A stretch of DNA of 64,000 nucleotides from Bacillota bacterium (GTDB lineage: Bacteria > Bacillota > UBA4882 > UBA8346), in assembly GCA_029974635.1 (NCBI GenBank), contig JARKQY010000055.1, positions 1 to 64,000 on the forward strand. The letters are read 5' to 3'. This document shows positions 1-7,747 of this stretch, piece by piece (within the stretch, counting starts at the first letter, position 1; each line of letters starts with the position of its first letter). The notes below the pieces were generated by a model. It had not been told where the DNA came from. It did no database searches and saw only the letters and a program-made list of their open reading frames with translations. Made by a program: the position numbers and the translations under genes.

Positions 1-159
1 GTGAAAGCATATTGAAAGAATCAAAAATGATTTTTAAAGTTCAACGACTCGGTTGAATCCTGGAGAAATTGTAAAGGAGGCATCAAACGATGTAGACTGA
101 CAATTTTTTAAGTACAGTAACCACGTTGTTACAAAAATTAAATTTAGGAGGCGTTTCGA
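1..159 (+). promoter_or_regulatory. Leader of hydrolase/ABC importer operon with start-stop codon pair
   Basis: No gene is seen here. A strong Shine-Dalgarno AGGAGG (75-80) sits 9 nt before an ATG (90-92) that is followed at once by TAG (93-95), giving a start-stop element. A small inverted repeat GTAAC/GTTAC lies at 117-132. The downstream gene has its own AGGAGG at 145-151. The start-stop pair may be a decayed gene start or a ribosome-stalling leader; neither is proven. Confidence 0.3.
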
Positions 160-801
160 ATGGCAATTAAGAAAATTCCAGCGGATAAAACAGCGATTGT
201 TTTAATTGAGCCCCAAAATGATTTCTTAAAACCCGGCGGAACCATGTATCAATATATTAAGGAGCAATTGGCCAAGCGCAATGTAATTGCCAATTTACAG
301 AAACTTTTAAATAACACCCGGGGTAAAGTAAAAATTTTCTATGTTCCATTTCATTCCTTTGCCCCCGGTTTCCCCGAATTGAAAAAAGGCGGGCCGGGCT
401 GCGAGGGTTTACGCGGAATCGAAATGGATATGAAGGCCGATTGGGGGACCGGAGCCTGGTTGAGGGGTACTCCTGGCCCGGAGATCATTGATGAATTAAA
501 ACCGCAACCGACCGATATCATCATTGAAGGTAAGAAAACCCTGGATGCGTTTCATTCCACCGCTTTGGATTATTTGCTGCGGGCCAATGAAATTGAGTAT
601 GTGGCCTTAGTCGGGTTTCATACCAATTGGTGTGTTGAATCAACCGCCCGGTCAGCTTACGATAAAGGCTATCGGGTAATGGTCATTGGGGACTGCACCG
701 GCACAGATACTCAAACCGAGCAAGACTATGCGGAAAAATTTATTTTTCCGAAGATCGGAAGAGTTCTGACCACTGATGAATTCTTGACGAGTTTGAGCTG
801 A
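160..801 (+). CDS. Cysteine hydrolase, isochorismatase superfamily (amidase-like)
   Basis: A 213-residue cytosolic hydrolase of the isochorismatase/nicotinamidase fold. The expected Asp-Lys-Cys triad is visible: D21 in EPQNDF, K125 or K126 in IEGKKTLDAF, and C158 in HTNWCVEST. The usual D-x-Q-N-D-F opening reads E-P-Q-N-D-F. The family includes nicotinamidase, N-carbamoylsarcosine amidase, ureidoacrylate amidohydrolase and biuret hydrolase; the substrate cannot be told from sequence. The gene lies 41 bp upstream of an ABC-importer binding protein on the same strand, and the operon ends in glycerate kinase, so hydrolysis of an imported amide or ureide is a reasonable inference. ATG start with AGGAGG spaced 8 nt. 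Confidence 0.85.
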   Translation: MAIKKIPADKTAIVLIEPQNDFLKPGGTMYQYIKEQLAKRNVIANLQKLLNNTRGKVKIFYVPFHSFAPGFPELKKGGPGCEGLRGIEMDMKADWGTGAWLRGTPGPEIIDELKPQPTDIIIEGKKTLDAFHSTALDYLLRANEIEYVALVGFHTNWCVESTARSAYDKGYRVMVIGDCTGTDTQTEQDYAEKFIFPKIGRVLTTDEFLTSLS

Positions 802-842
802 TCTGAGCCGCTTTTCAAAATACGCTTCGAGGAGGGTTATCA

Positions 843-2081
843 ATGAATAGAACGGGAAAAATGGCATTGATTGCAACCTTTATCCTTCTGTTAGGATGCT
901 CGTTTGTGTTAGCGGATACGCCCAAGAAGATCAAAATCGGATTGATGTTCGGTATGACCGGCGCTGGTTCCCCAATTGGTCCCGTTCAGCTTGACGGGGC
1001 AAAATTGGCCATTGACGAAATAAATAATGCCGGCGGGGTTAAGTTTGGAAATAAAAAAGTACCGCTAGAGTATGTGGTCAAAGACGACGAAAACAAACCG
1101 GATGTAGCAGTCAGACGGTTTCGTGAGCTCGTCCATGATGAAAAGGTTAACGCAATTATCGGACAAACATTCGCCCCCATCTCCGGCGCATTAAATAAAG
1201 AAGTGAAGCGGACTCCGGTGGCGTATTTTCCGGTAAACGTCGTTGCGTTGTCAATGTTTCAAAAGAATGAAATCGCTCCCACCACTTTTTCCGTACATGG
1301 CAGCGCATATGCGGCAGGTTATGCGAGTACGGCTTATGTAATCAACGTGCTGAAGATCAAGAAAATAGCCTTTTTCGCTCCGGCGTATGCCTTCGGCTGG
1401 GACCAGTGGAAAGGCGCTCAGGCTGCGATTAAAAAGTATAACGCGGAGGTTTTTTATAAGGAATCACCTGTTGGCACCAGTGATTACACACCCTATTTGC
1501 TGGAGATCGAATCGAAAAAGCCTGACATTGTTATGTTAGCCCATTGGGGGGTCGATGCAATCAATGTTTTAAAGCAGGTTAACGAAACCGGGCTCAAGAG
1601 TAAAACCAAAGTCTGGTTTAACTGGATGACCAATATCTTTGGGAAGGGTGTTCCCCCGGAGGCTTTAGATGGCGTATATTCGTTGATGTCCTGGTATTGG
1701 GATATGAGCGGATTTAAAGATCAGCAGATCGTCACTAAATCGCAAAATTTCACCAACGAATTTATGAAAAAATACAATTACCCCCCCGATCCATATTCAG
1801 CAATGGCATATTTGGGTGTAAAAGAAGCAGTTAGAGGCATCCAACTTTCCAAATCAACCAAGGCCGCCGATATCGCTAAAGCTCTTAGCAAACAGCCCCG
1901 GTTTGATTCGATGAAAGGTCCGGGAGTTTGGCGCGCGGATCATCAGGCCACTTTCAAATACAGTGCGTTTGTAGTGGTCGGAAAAGGCGTGGAACGGAAA
2001 AACGAGTGGGATCTGGTAACGATTATTGACGCCTATACCGGTGAAGAATATCTGCCGGATCTGAAAGAATTAGGATATTAA
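843..2081 (+). CDS. ABC transporter substrate-binding protein, Liv/Urt type
   Basis: Periplasmic-binding-fold receptor of the branched-chain amino acid/urea/amide ABC family, 412 residues, which is usual for the family. It opens with a basic-hydrophobic signal segment ending LLGCSFVLA. A lipobox-like LLGC and a VLA-D signal peptidase I site are both possible, so lipid anchoring is uncertain. The mature part starts IKIGLMFGMTG and continues with the typical GAKLAIDEINNAGG stretch. It is the first component of a five-gene importer (receptor, two ATPases, two permeases). A stem-loop directly downstream probably protects this message and sets receptor excess over the membrane parts. The ligand is unknown; the neighbouring amidase suggests an amide or ureide rather than leucine. 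Confidence 0.9.
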   Translation: MNRTGKMALIATFILLLGCSFVLADTPKKIKIGLMFGMTGAGSPIGPVQLDGAKLAIDEINNAGGVKFGNKKVPLEYVVKDDENKPDVAVRRFRELVHDEKVNAIIGQTFAPISGALNKEVKRTPVAYFPVNVVALSMFQKNEIAPTTFSVHGSAYAAGYASTAYVINVLKIKKIAFFAPAYAFGWDQWKGAQAAIKKYNAEVFYKESPVGTSDYTPYLLEIESKKPDIVMLAHWGVDAINVLKQVNETGLKSKTKVWFNWMTNIFGKGVPPEALDGVYSLMSWYWDMSGFKDQQIVTKSQNFTNEFMKKYNYPPDPYSAMAYLGVKEAVRGIQLSKSTKAADIAKALSKQPRFDSMKGPGVWRADHQATFKYSAFVVVGKGVERKNEWDLVTIIDAYTGEEYLPDLKELGY

Positions 2082-2086
2082 AACTT

Positions 2087-2129
2087 ATCAGGGTGGGTTT
2101 ATGGGGTTAATCTATAATCCCACCCTGAT
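2087..2129 (+). terminator. Intercistronic stem-loop after binding-protein gene
   Basis: Perfect 11-bp inverted repeat (2087-2097 with 2119-2129) around a 21-nt loop, with no clear uridine run. It lies between the receptor gene and the first ATPase gene. In ABC operons such hairpins usually stabilise the upstream mRNA or attenuate read-through, so partial termination is inferred. Confidence 0.6.
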
Positions 2130-2170
2130 TTCTTATCGCTTGATCTGGAATACGAGAGAGGTTAATTATA

Positions 2171-2953
2171 ATGACAGACCAAATTATTTTAGAAGCCCGG
2201 GGAGTAACCAAAGTATTTAAGGGATTGACTGCGGTGGCAGAAGTTGACTATCGATTAATAAAAGGTCAGGTCGCCGGAGTCATTGGACCGAATGGCGCCG
2301 GGAAATCCACATTTTTTAATCTTTTGACCGGTTTATATACCCCGACGGAAGGAAAAGTCGTTTTTTTCGATCAAGATATCACTAAGGTCCCGCCCGACCA
2401 AAGAGTAGTGATGGGGCTGGGCCGAACCTTCCAACTGGTCTCTGTGTTTAATTCATTGACTGTCTTAGATAATCTTGTCCTGTCAATAACCCGGTTCACG
2501 CCTTATTATCATAACAAAAGCAAGTTTTTCTTTGCAGATCGTACCAACTCTTTTATTAAAGAAAACTGTATCGGCGCAATGGAAACGGTTGGTATTCAGG
2601 AAAAAAAGGGTCTTAAGACTTCCGGCTTATCTTATGGAGATAAACGGAAACTCGAAATCGCCATGGCCCTTTCCCTCAAACCGAAGGTATTATTGTTGGA
2701 TGAACCGTTTGCCGGGCTCAGTGACACTGAAATCGACGAGATTGTTCATTTGATAAACAAAATTAAAGAGGGACTCAGTATTGTCATTATTGAGCATAAA
2801 GTCTCCAAACTACTTAACCTGGTGGAAAAACTCAGTGTGATGCACGAGGGCAGACTGATTTTTGAAGGAAAACCGCAGGATGCAGTCAGTGACCGGGAGG
2901 TTAGAAGAGTTTATTGGGGTGAAAAAGATGAATCAAGCGCTATTAAGTGTTGA
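2171..2953 (+). CDS. ABC importer ATPase, LivG/UrtD-like
   Basis: 260-residue ATP-binding subunit of the Liv/Urt importer. Walker A GPNGAGKST lies near residue 37, followed by a variant signature LSYGDKR and Walker B VLLLDEPFAGLSD. The long insert between Walker A and the signature (about residues 95-130) is typical of LivG-type rather than LivF-type subunits. It energises transport by the two downstream permeases. ATG start after GAGAGAGG. Its 3' end overlaps the next ATPase gene by 26 bp, implying translational coupling. Confidence 0.9.
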   Translation: MTDQIILEARGVTKVFKGLTAVAEVDYRLIKGQVAGVIGPNGAGKSTFFNLLTGLYTPTEGKVVFFDQDITKVPPDQRVVMGLGRTFQLVSVFNSLTVLDNLVLSITRFTPYYHNKSKFFFADRTNSFIKENCIGAMETVGIQEKKGLKTSGLSYGDKRKLEIAMALSLKPKVLLLDEPFAGLSDTEIDEIVHLINKIKEGLSIVIIEHKVSKLLNLVEKLSVMHEGRLIFEGKPQDAVSDREVRRVYWGEKDESSAIKC

Positions 2954-3626
2954 AAAGCTAGATGTCGCCTACGGTTCCGCTAAAGTTTTACACAATATTT
3001 CCATAAGTATCGGAACAGGGGAAATGGTATTTCTGGTTGGCCGAAACGGCGCTGGAAAAACCACACTTTTGAAAACTATTTCCGGGTTTTTAAAGCCGAG
3101 GGACGGTTCGATTTTATTTAATGGCAAGAATATTAATGCTCTTTCCATTGAGCAAGCTTATAGCGAAGGAATCCGATATGTTTTTCAAGATAAGCGTGTT
3201 TTTAGTGAGCTGACTGTAAAGGAAAACATCGCCATAGCCGCTTACGGCGCCAAAGAGAAGCTATCCGACGCGCTTGACAAGATGTTTTTAATCTATCCGA
3301 AACTTAAGGATTTCATCAATATCCGAGCAAAAGGTTTGAGCGGAGGACAAAAGCAGTTGCTTTTAATCGGGAGGGCTTTAATCGGAAATCCCAGCCTGAT
3401 ATTGATCGACGAACCTACTGAAGGTTTGGCCGCAGGCACAATTGAGGATATTTTTAAAGTTTTAGCGATGCTACAGGGCAAAATCTCATTATTAATTGTG
3501 GAACAAAACTTATCCGTAGTTTGCCGGCTGGCCCATCGGGTTTACACCATGGAGGAAGGTAAGATCACCCATGAATTCACTCAAGATCAATTGAAGGATC
3601 AATCCCAGTTGGAAGCATGTTTATAG
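2928..3626 (+). CDS. ABC importer ATPase, LivF/UrtE-like
   Basis: Second ATPase of the importer, 232 residues from the chosen ATG, which has GGGGTG 6 nt upstream; an in-frame ATG at 2862 would add an unlikely N-terminal extension. Walker A GRNGAGKTT, signature LSGGQKQ and Walker B LILIDEPTEGLA are present, and the protein is compact as expected for LivF. It overlaps the preceding ATPase gene by 26 bp. The two ATPases form the nucleotide-binding heterodimer under the permeases encoded next. Confidence 0.9.
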   Translation: MNQALLSVEKLDVAYGSAKVLHNISISIGTGEMVFLVGRNGAGKTTLLKTISGFLKPRDGSILFNGKNINALSIEQAYSEGIRYVFQDKRVFSELTVKENIAIAAYGAKEKLSDALDKMFLIYPKLKDFINIRAKGLSGGQKQLLLIGRALIGNPSLILIDEPTEGLAAGTIEDIFKVLAMLQGKISLLIVEQNLSVVCRLAHRVYTMEEGKITHEFTQDQLKDQSQLEACL

Positions 3627-3666
3627 GCCGTAATGGAGTAAATTATTGTTTAAAGGGGAAAAAAAC

Positions 3667-4611
3667 ATGGCACGACTACGTCGGTTGGATTTTTTACTCA
3701 TAGCCTTGATATATATCGCGTTTCTTCCTGTAATTGGAAAACTAAAATTGATCGATTTTATGATCTTCACCATCTTTGTCCTCTCATTTAATTTACTTTA
3801 TGGTTTTATGGGCAGGTTATCGTTCGGGCATATGCTATACTTGGGCATCGGATCATACGCGGCGGCGCTTTCTTCTGTATATCTCTCAACCAATCCGCTG
3901 ATTATTATATTATGCGCAATTACTGCCGGACTTTTAGTTGGTGTGATACTTGGACCGGTGGTTTCCCGTACCCGCGGAGCGTGCTTCGCCCTCATCAATA
4001 TGGCCTTTAACCAGGTCGGGTATTTTTTGGTAGTTTCCGCTTGCGCCGGTATTACCGGCGGTGAGGATGGATTGGCCGCTCAAGCTGCCCCGCTTGGTTT
4101 TTTTAATCTCCAGGATTCAAATATCATGTTTGGTTTTACACTATTTTGTCTGATATTCGTTTTCTTTGTCATGAAAAAACTGATTGCTTCTCCTTACGGA
4201 GTCTTGCTGAAAGGCATCAAAGAAAATGAAAACAGAGTTAGGTTCTTAGGATATAATACTTACTTTTTTAAGTGTTTGACCTTTTGCATCTCCACCATGA
4301 TCGCCGCCTTGGCGGGGGCATTGTGGATGTTCAATTTTTCATACGTGACGCCGAGTTTTATTGACCCCGGGCGAAACGTGGAGGTTGTCTTCGCCGCTTT
4401 AATTGGTGGTCCGGGCAGTTTATACGGAGTATTAATCGGCGGAGGGATCTATATGGCCATAAGCAACTATCTGGCGAGTTATATAACCCGCTGGGAAATG
4501 TTTTTAGGCATTATCTTGCTGATCTTGGTTTTTCGATTTCCCAAAGGATTATGGGGAGTTTTGGCCGATAAGTTTGGTAAAGCCGGAAAAGGTCAGGTGG
4601 TGGAAAAATGA
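3667..4611 (+). CDS. ABC importer permease, LivM-like
   Basis: 314-residue polytopic membrane permease. Eight or more hydrophobic segments are visible, with the family stretch LSFGHMLYLGIGSYAAA near the N-terminus and a cytoplasmic loop (around FLGYNTYFFK) matching the ATPase-coupling region of LivM proteins. The start was set at the ATG 3667, which has AAAGGGGAA 6 nt upstream; a TTG at 3646 precedes this ribosome-binding site and is unlikely. It overlaps the next permease gene by 4 bp (ATGA). It should pair with the LivH-like subunit as a membrane heterodimer. Confidence 0.88.
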   Translation: MARLRRLDFLLIALIYIAFLPVIGKLKLIDFMIFTIFVLSFNLLYGFMGRLSFGHMLYLGIGSYAAALSSVYLSTNPLIIILCAITAGLLVGVILGPVVSRTRGACFALINMAFNQVGYFLVVSACAGITGGEDGLAAQAAPLGFFNLQDSNIMFGFTLFCLIFVFFVMKKLIASPYGVLLKGIKENENRVRFLGYNTYFFKCLTFCISTMIAALAGALWMFNFSYVTPSFIDPGRNVEVVFAALIGGPGSLYGVLIGGGIYMAISNYLASYITRWEMFLGIILLILVFRFPKGLWGVLADKFGKAGKGQVVEK

Positions 4612-5447
4612 TCCAGAATATCTTATATGGACTGACAATCGGCGGGATTTTGTATATTACCGCAATTGGTTTGTCATTAACGTTCGGTACGATGCGTATT
4701 GTTAACTTCGCCCATGGCTTTATGTATACGATAGGGGCATATCTGCTGGCAGCGATTTTACTGCTCACCGGGAATAATTTTTTACTGAGCGGGTTATCAG
4801 CAGTCTTACTCGTTGTACCTTTGGCCTTTATCATTGAAAGATATGTGATCAGAAGACTTTATGGAGTATCAGTCGATTATGCGATTATCGCCACCTATGC
4901 CATTACCCTGATTGGGGTGGATTTAGTCAAGTGGATTTGGGGGACGACCCCGATTTCCTTGCAGGATCCCATTGGAAAGTTTATGAATATATTTACTGTT
5001 GATATTCCGGTATACCGGATCGTCATTATTGTAACAGCTATCGCGATTTTTGTGGGGCTTGGTTTGTTCTTCAAAAAGAGCATGGTCGGAAAAATCGTTG
5101 TTGCGGGGCTGGAGGATCGAGAGGCGGTTAGTAGTTTGGGTTTGAATGTCAATAAATATTTTGCCTATATCTTTATTTTAGGTAGTGTTCTGGCAGCCCT
5201 GGGGGGAGTTTTATACGCTCCGATTACCAGTGTTCATCCTTATATGGGAAGCGCGTTTCTCCAACTGGGTTTCGCGGTGGTCATTATCGGAGGTCTCGGC
5301 AACCTGAACGGCACCTTCTTTGCTGCTTTAGCCATGGGTATTGTAATGGGAATTACCGGCCGGTATTGGGGTCCGGCAGCCGACGCAATCGTATTCATGA
5401 TTATGGCTATCATCTTAATCGTCCGGCCGGAAGAAATTGAGGGCTAA
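4608..5447 (+). CDS. ABC importer permease, LivH-like
   Basis: 279-residue permease with the family hallmark LTFGTMRIVNFAHG near residues 22-35 and about eight membrane spans. The start codon overlaps the stop of the LivM-like gene, showing translational coupling. It completes the importer. The component order here, receptor-G-F-M-H, differs from the receptor-H-M-G-F order common in proteobacterial liv operons. Confidence 0.88.
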   Translation: MIQNILYGLTIGGILYITAIGLSLTFGTMRIVNFAHGFMYTIGAYLLAAILLLTGNNFLLSGLSAVLLVVPLAFIIERYVIRRLYGVSVDYAIIATYAITLIGVDLVKWIWGTTPISLQDPIGKFMNIFTVDIPVYRIVIIVTAIAIFVGLGLFFKKSMVGKIVVAGLEDREAVSSLGLNVNKYFAYIFILGSVLAALGGVLYAPITSVHPYMGSAFLQLGFAVVIIGGLGNLNGTFFAALAMGIVMGITGRYWGPAADAIVFMIMAIILIVRPEEIEG

Positions 5448-5478
5448 GATTCGATCTGCCTTGTAGAGGAGCTAGCTG

Positions 5479-6642
5479 ATGAGAATCATCATTGCACCCG
5501 ATTCCTTTAAAGGAAGTTTGACAGCGATACAAGCCGCGAACGCAATCGAAACAGGAATTCAAAGAGCCGCAGCCAGGTTTCATAAGCGGATTGAGATCAT
5601 TAAAATTCCCATGGCTGACGGAGGGGAAGGGACCGTTGCGGCAATTATAGCTGCAACGGGAGGCCGCATTATTGATATACCTGCCCTAGATCCTTTAGGG
5701 AGAGAAATTAAGTCTTTTTTTGGCATCTTGCCTGACAATACCGGAGTGATTGAAATGGCGGCCGCCTCAGGAATTAATTTATTAAAACCGGAAGAGAAGA
5801 ACCCTTTTGAAACGACAACTTTTGGAACGGGTCAGTTAATCAAAGCGGCATTAGATCACGGTTGCTCCAAAATCATTATCGGTATCGGCGGCAGCGCTAC
5901 CAACGACGGGGGGGTTGGAATGGCGCAGGCCCTGGGGGTCAAGTTTCTTGGCCCGAATAACCATGAAATTGCTTTTGGCGGTGGAGCGCTGGCGGATATA
6001 CGCAGAATCGACATTTCCGGACTTGACCCCAGACTCAGCCGGATTCCCATTACTGTGGCTTGTGATGTAAAAAATGTATTATGCGGCAGTGAAGGCGCTT
6101 CAGTTGTTTACGGACCCCAAAAAGGGGCTGATCCTGCCATGGTAAAAATTTTAGATGAAAATCTGTGTCATTTGGCGGAAATTATTCAAACGGAGTTAGG
6201 AATTAATGTGGCGAATATACCGGGCTCCGGTGCCGCAGGAGGGCTGGGCGCGGGACTGATGGTTTTTTTGAAAGCCGCCGTTGAACCGGGGATACAACTC
6301 ATTCCGAAGATAGTGCAGTTTGAAGAGAAGGTAAAAAACGCCGCATTTATCATTACCGGGGAAGGAGCTACCGATTATCAAACAATGTTCGGGAAGGTGC
6401 CGTTCGGTATTGCTGCTATCGCTGAGAAGTATGGGAAACCGGTAATTTGTATCTCCGGATCCCTGGGAAACGGTCACGAAAAATTATATGAGAAGGGAAT
6501 TACCGCTTTGTTCAGTATTGTTAATCGGCCGATGCCTCTGGAAGACGCCATCATCAACGGAGCCGACTTATTGGAAAAAGTTGCTGAAAATATTTTGAGT
6601 ACTATATTTGTCGCTGGCGGTGCCATGATTTATCGTATGTGA
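5479..6642 (+). CDS. glxK: Glycerate 2-kinase
   Basis: 387-residue member of the GlxK/GarK family, which phosphorylates D-glycerate to 2-phosphoglycerate. Diagnostic stretches are MRIIIAPDSFKGSLTA at the N-terminus, MADGGEGT, the glycine-rich GIGGSATNDGG, and GSGAAGGLGAG. Length is normal for the family. AGAGGAG stands 8 nt before the ATG. It lies 31 bp after the importer permease and is the last gene before a strong terminator, so it is probably co-transcribed. Glycerate is the usual outlet for glyoxylate from ureide breakdown or for hydroxypyruvate, hence a possible link with the hydrolase at the operon head. That link is inferred. Confidence 0.9.
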   Translation: MRIIIAPDSFKGSLTAIQAANAIETGIQRAAARFHKRIEIIKIPMADGGEGTVAAIIAATGGRIIDIPALDPLGREIKSFFGILPDNTGVIEMAAASGINLLKPEEKNPFETTTFGTGQLIKAALDHGCSKIIIGIGGSATNDGGVGMAQALGVKFLGPNNHEIAFGGGALADIRRIDISGLDPRLSRIPITVACDVKNVLCGSEGASVVYGPQKGADPAMVKILDENLCHLAEIIQTELGINVANIPGSGAAGGLGAGLMVFLKAAVEPGIQLIPKIVQFEEKVKNAAFIITGEGATDYQTMFGKVPFGIAAIAEKYGKPVICISGSLGNGHEKLYEKGITALFSIVNRPMPLEDAIINGADLLEKVAENILSTIFVAGGAMIYRM

Positions 6643-6865
6643 TCACTCTGTCGGCGGCTATTAGCGGGTTCAGAAAAAGGATTAGGTAGGTAAATAACGG
6701 TTGTTGGACAAAAAAATCGCCCTTTTTAAGGGCGTTTTTGCTGAGTTGGCGTTGTTTCTTTTTGTTCTTCCGGCAGTCATTGTCATGGACCCGGGTACGG
6801 GGGTTGATTTGCCAGGTATTACGGATGCTCTGCCCCGGGATTCGTTCTTTACATGCTTTGTTCAT
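6602..6865 (-). CDS. Possible small basic protein with W-x-I-N-P-x-T-R-V motif
   Basis: An 87-codon ORF whose first 45 residues look protein-like: strongly basic, with the block WQINPRTRVHDND followed by RKNKKKQRQ. I recall similar short NPxTRV basic peptides in other Bacillota but cannot name a family. GGTGAGG lies about 4 nt before the ATG, and the gene sits 66 bp after the batE-like stop on the same strand. The second half reads through the terminator hairpin at 6711-6739 and looks non-coding, so the natural stop may have been lost or the real C-terminus may lie in another frame. The function is unknown. Confidence 0.4.
   Translation of the reverse strand: MNKACKERIPGQSIRNTWQINPRTRVHDNDCRKNKKKQRQLSKNALKKGDFFVQQPLFTYLILFLNPLIAADRVITYDKSWHRQRQI
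6711..6739. terminator. Bidirectional terminator between glxK and the Bat operon
   Basis: Seven-bp GC-rich stem CGCCCTT/AAGGGCG (6718-6724 with 6728-6734), a 3-nt loop, a T run on the + side and an A run on the - side, so it can serve both convergent operons. Confidence 0.85.
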
Positions 6866-6931
6866 AATACCTCACCGTTTCTTTAGTTGATTAATCTATC
6901 TTACATATTATATAATAGCCGGCGCGGCTGG

Positions 6932-7747
6932 TCAAATTTTTTCCAGATACTTTTGTTCCACCCAGCCGCGTTTGCCGTCGGGGCGTTTGATCAATAACCA
7001 GTCGTCCTTCTCTCCGACAATATCCACGGAAGCTCCTTCTTTGAGCTGATAGTAAAGGGTGGCGGTGGAGTTGGGCTCAAAACGGACATCGGCACTTTCC
7101 TGGATCATGACGGCCCGGGGTTGGGTTTGTTCAATAATGGTGACCATGGCAACAAAAACAGTGAGCAGCAATAAAACCCCTACAACTGATAATCCGCTGA
7201 ACCACAATGGTTTAATCCTATCTTCACCGTTCCGTATCTTCTTGGGGAACAGCACCATATAAATTACGATGGCGCCCAATAGAAAGAAGAAGACGGAGCC
7301 AATCACCAGCAATTGATTGGCAGTGGCCAGGTAAGCAAGGTAATGATATAGTTGGTATTGCCAGGATCCTTGTTGTTCACCCGCTTTTTCCTTCACATAA
7401 GCCAGGTTGGCTCTCAAGTCGGCATCACCCGGAATCAACTGTTGAGCCTTCTCATAATATAACACCGCTTTCCCTTTTTGGCCAAGTTTGAAGTAGGAAT
7501 TTCCGATATTGTAATAAAGATTGCCACTGATATTGCCGCTGGAAGCCATCTGCAAGTAAAGCTCCAGTGCTTTTTGATACTGGCCTTTTTGGTAGTAAGC
7601 ATTGGCCTCATAAAAAGGAGCTTGAAGATTCTTACTGTTTAAGGATTCTTCTCCCAAAGTAATGGCGGCCAAACCAAACAACAATGAAACTGCTATGAAT
7701 AAACAAAAGATCTGTTGGAAAGGATTCAGTGAATTAATTTTTGCCAT
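6932..7747 (-). CDS. BatE-like TPR and SH3-domain membrane protein
   Basis: 271 residues from the ATG at 7747 (AGGGGTG 6 nt upstream; a GTG at 7756 is inside that site). Order: a signal or anchor segment (about 8-30), two or three TPR repeats (about 45-125; NLYYNIGNSYFKLGQKGKAV and LIPGDADLRANLAYV), two transmembrane helices (about 140-165 and 180-205), and a C-terminal SH3-like domain with ADVRFEPNS and KRGWVEQKYLEKI. This is the architecture of BatE of aerotolerance operons. It overlaps batD by 14 bp. The role is structural and envelope-associated; no enzymatic motif is seen. Confidence 0.8.
   Translation of the reverse strand: MAKINSLNPFQQIFCLFIAVSLLFGLAAITLGEESLNSKNLQAPFYEANAYYQKGQYQKALELYLQMASSGNISGNLYYNIGNSYFKLGQKGKAVLYYEKAQQLIPGDADLRANLAYVKEKAGEQQGSWQYQLYHYLAYLATANQLLVIGSVFFFLLGAIVIYMVLFPKKIRNGEDRIKPLWFSGLSVVGVLLLLTVFVAMVTIIEQTQPRAVMIQESADVRFEPNSTATLYYQLKEGASVDIVGEKDDWLLIKRPDGKRGWVEQKYLEKI

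Noticed and set aside
160..6642. Classic leucine/isoleucine/valine uptake operon
   Set aside because: The gene order and the amidase and glycerate kinase neighbours make another ligand at least as likely; left as Liv/Urt type.
6701..6886. A 61-codon + strand ORF after glxK
   Set aside because: It starts before the bidirectional terminator, has no ribosome-binding site, and is antisense to the more protein-like - strand ORF.
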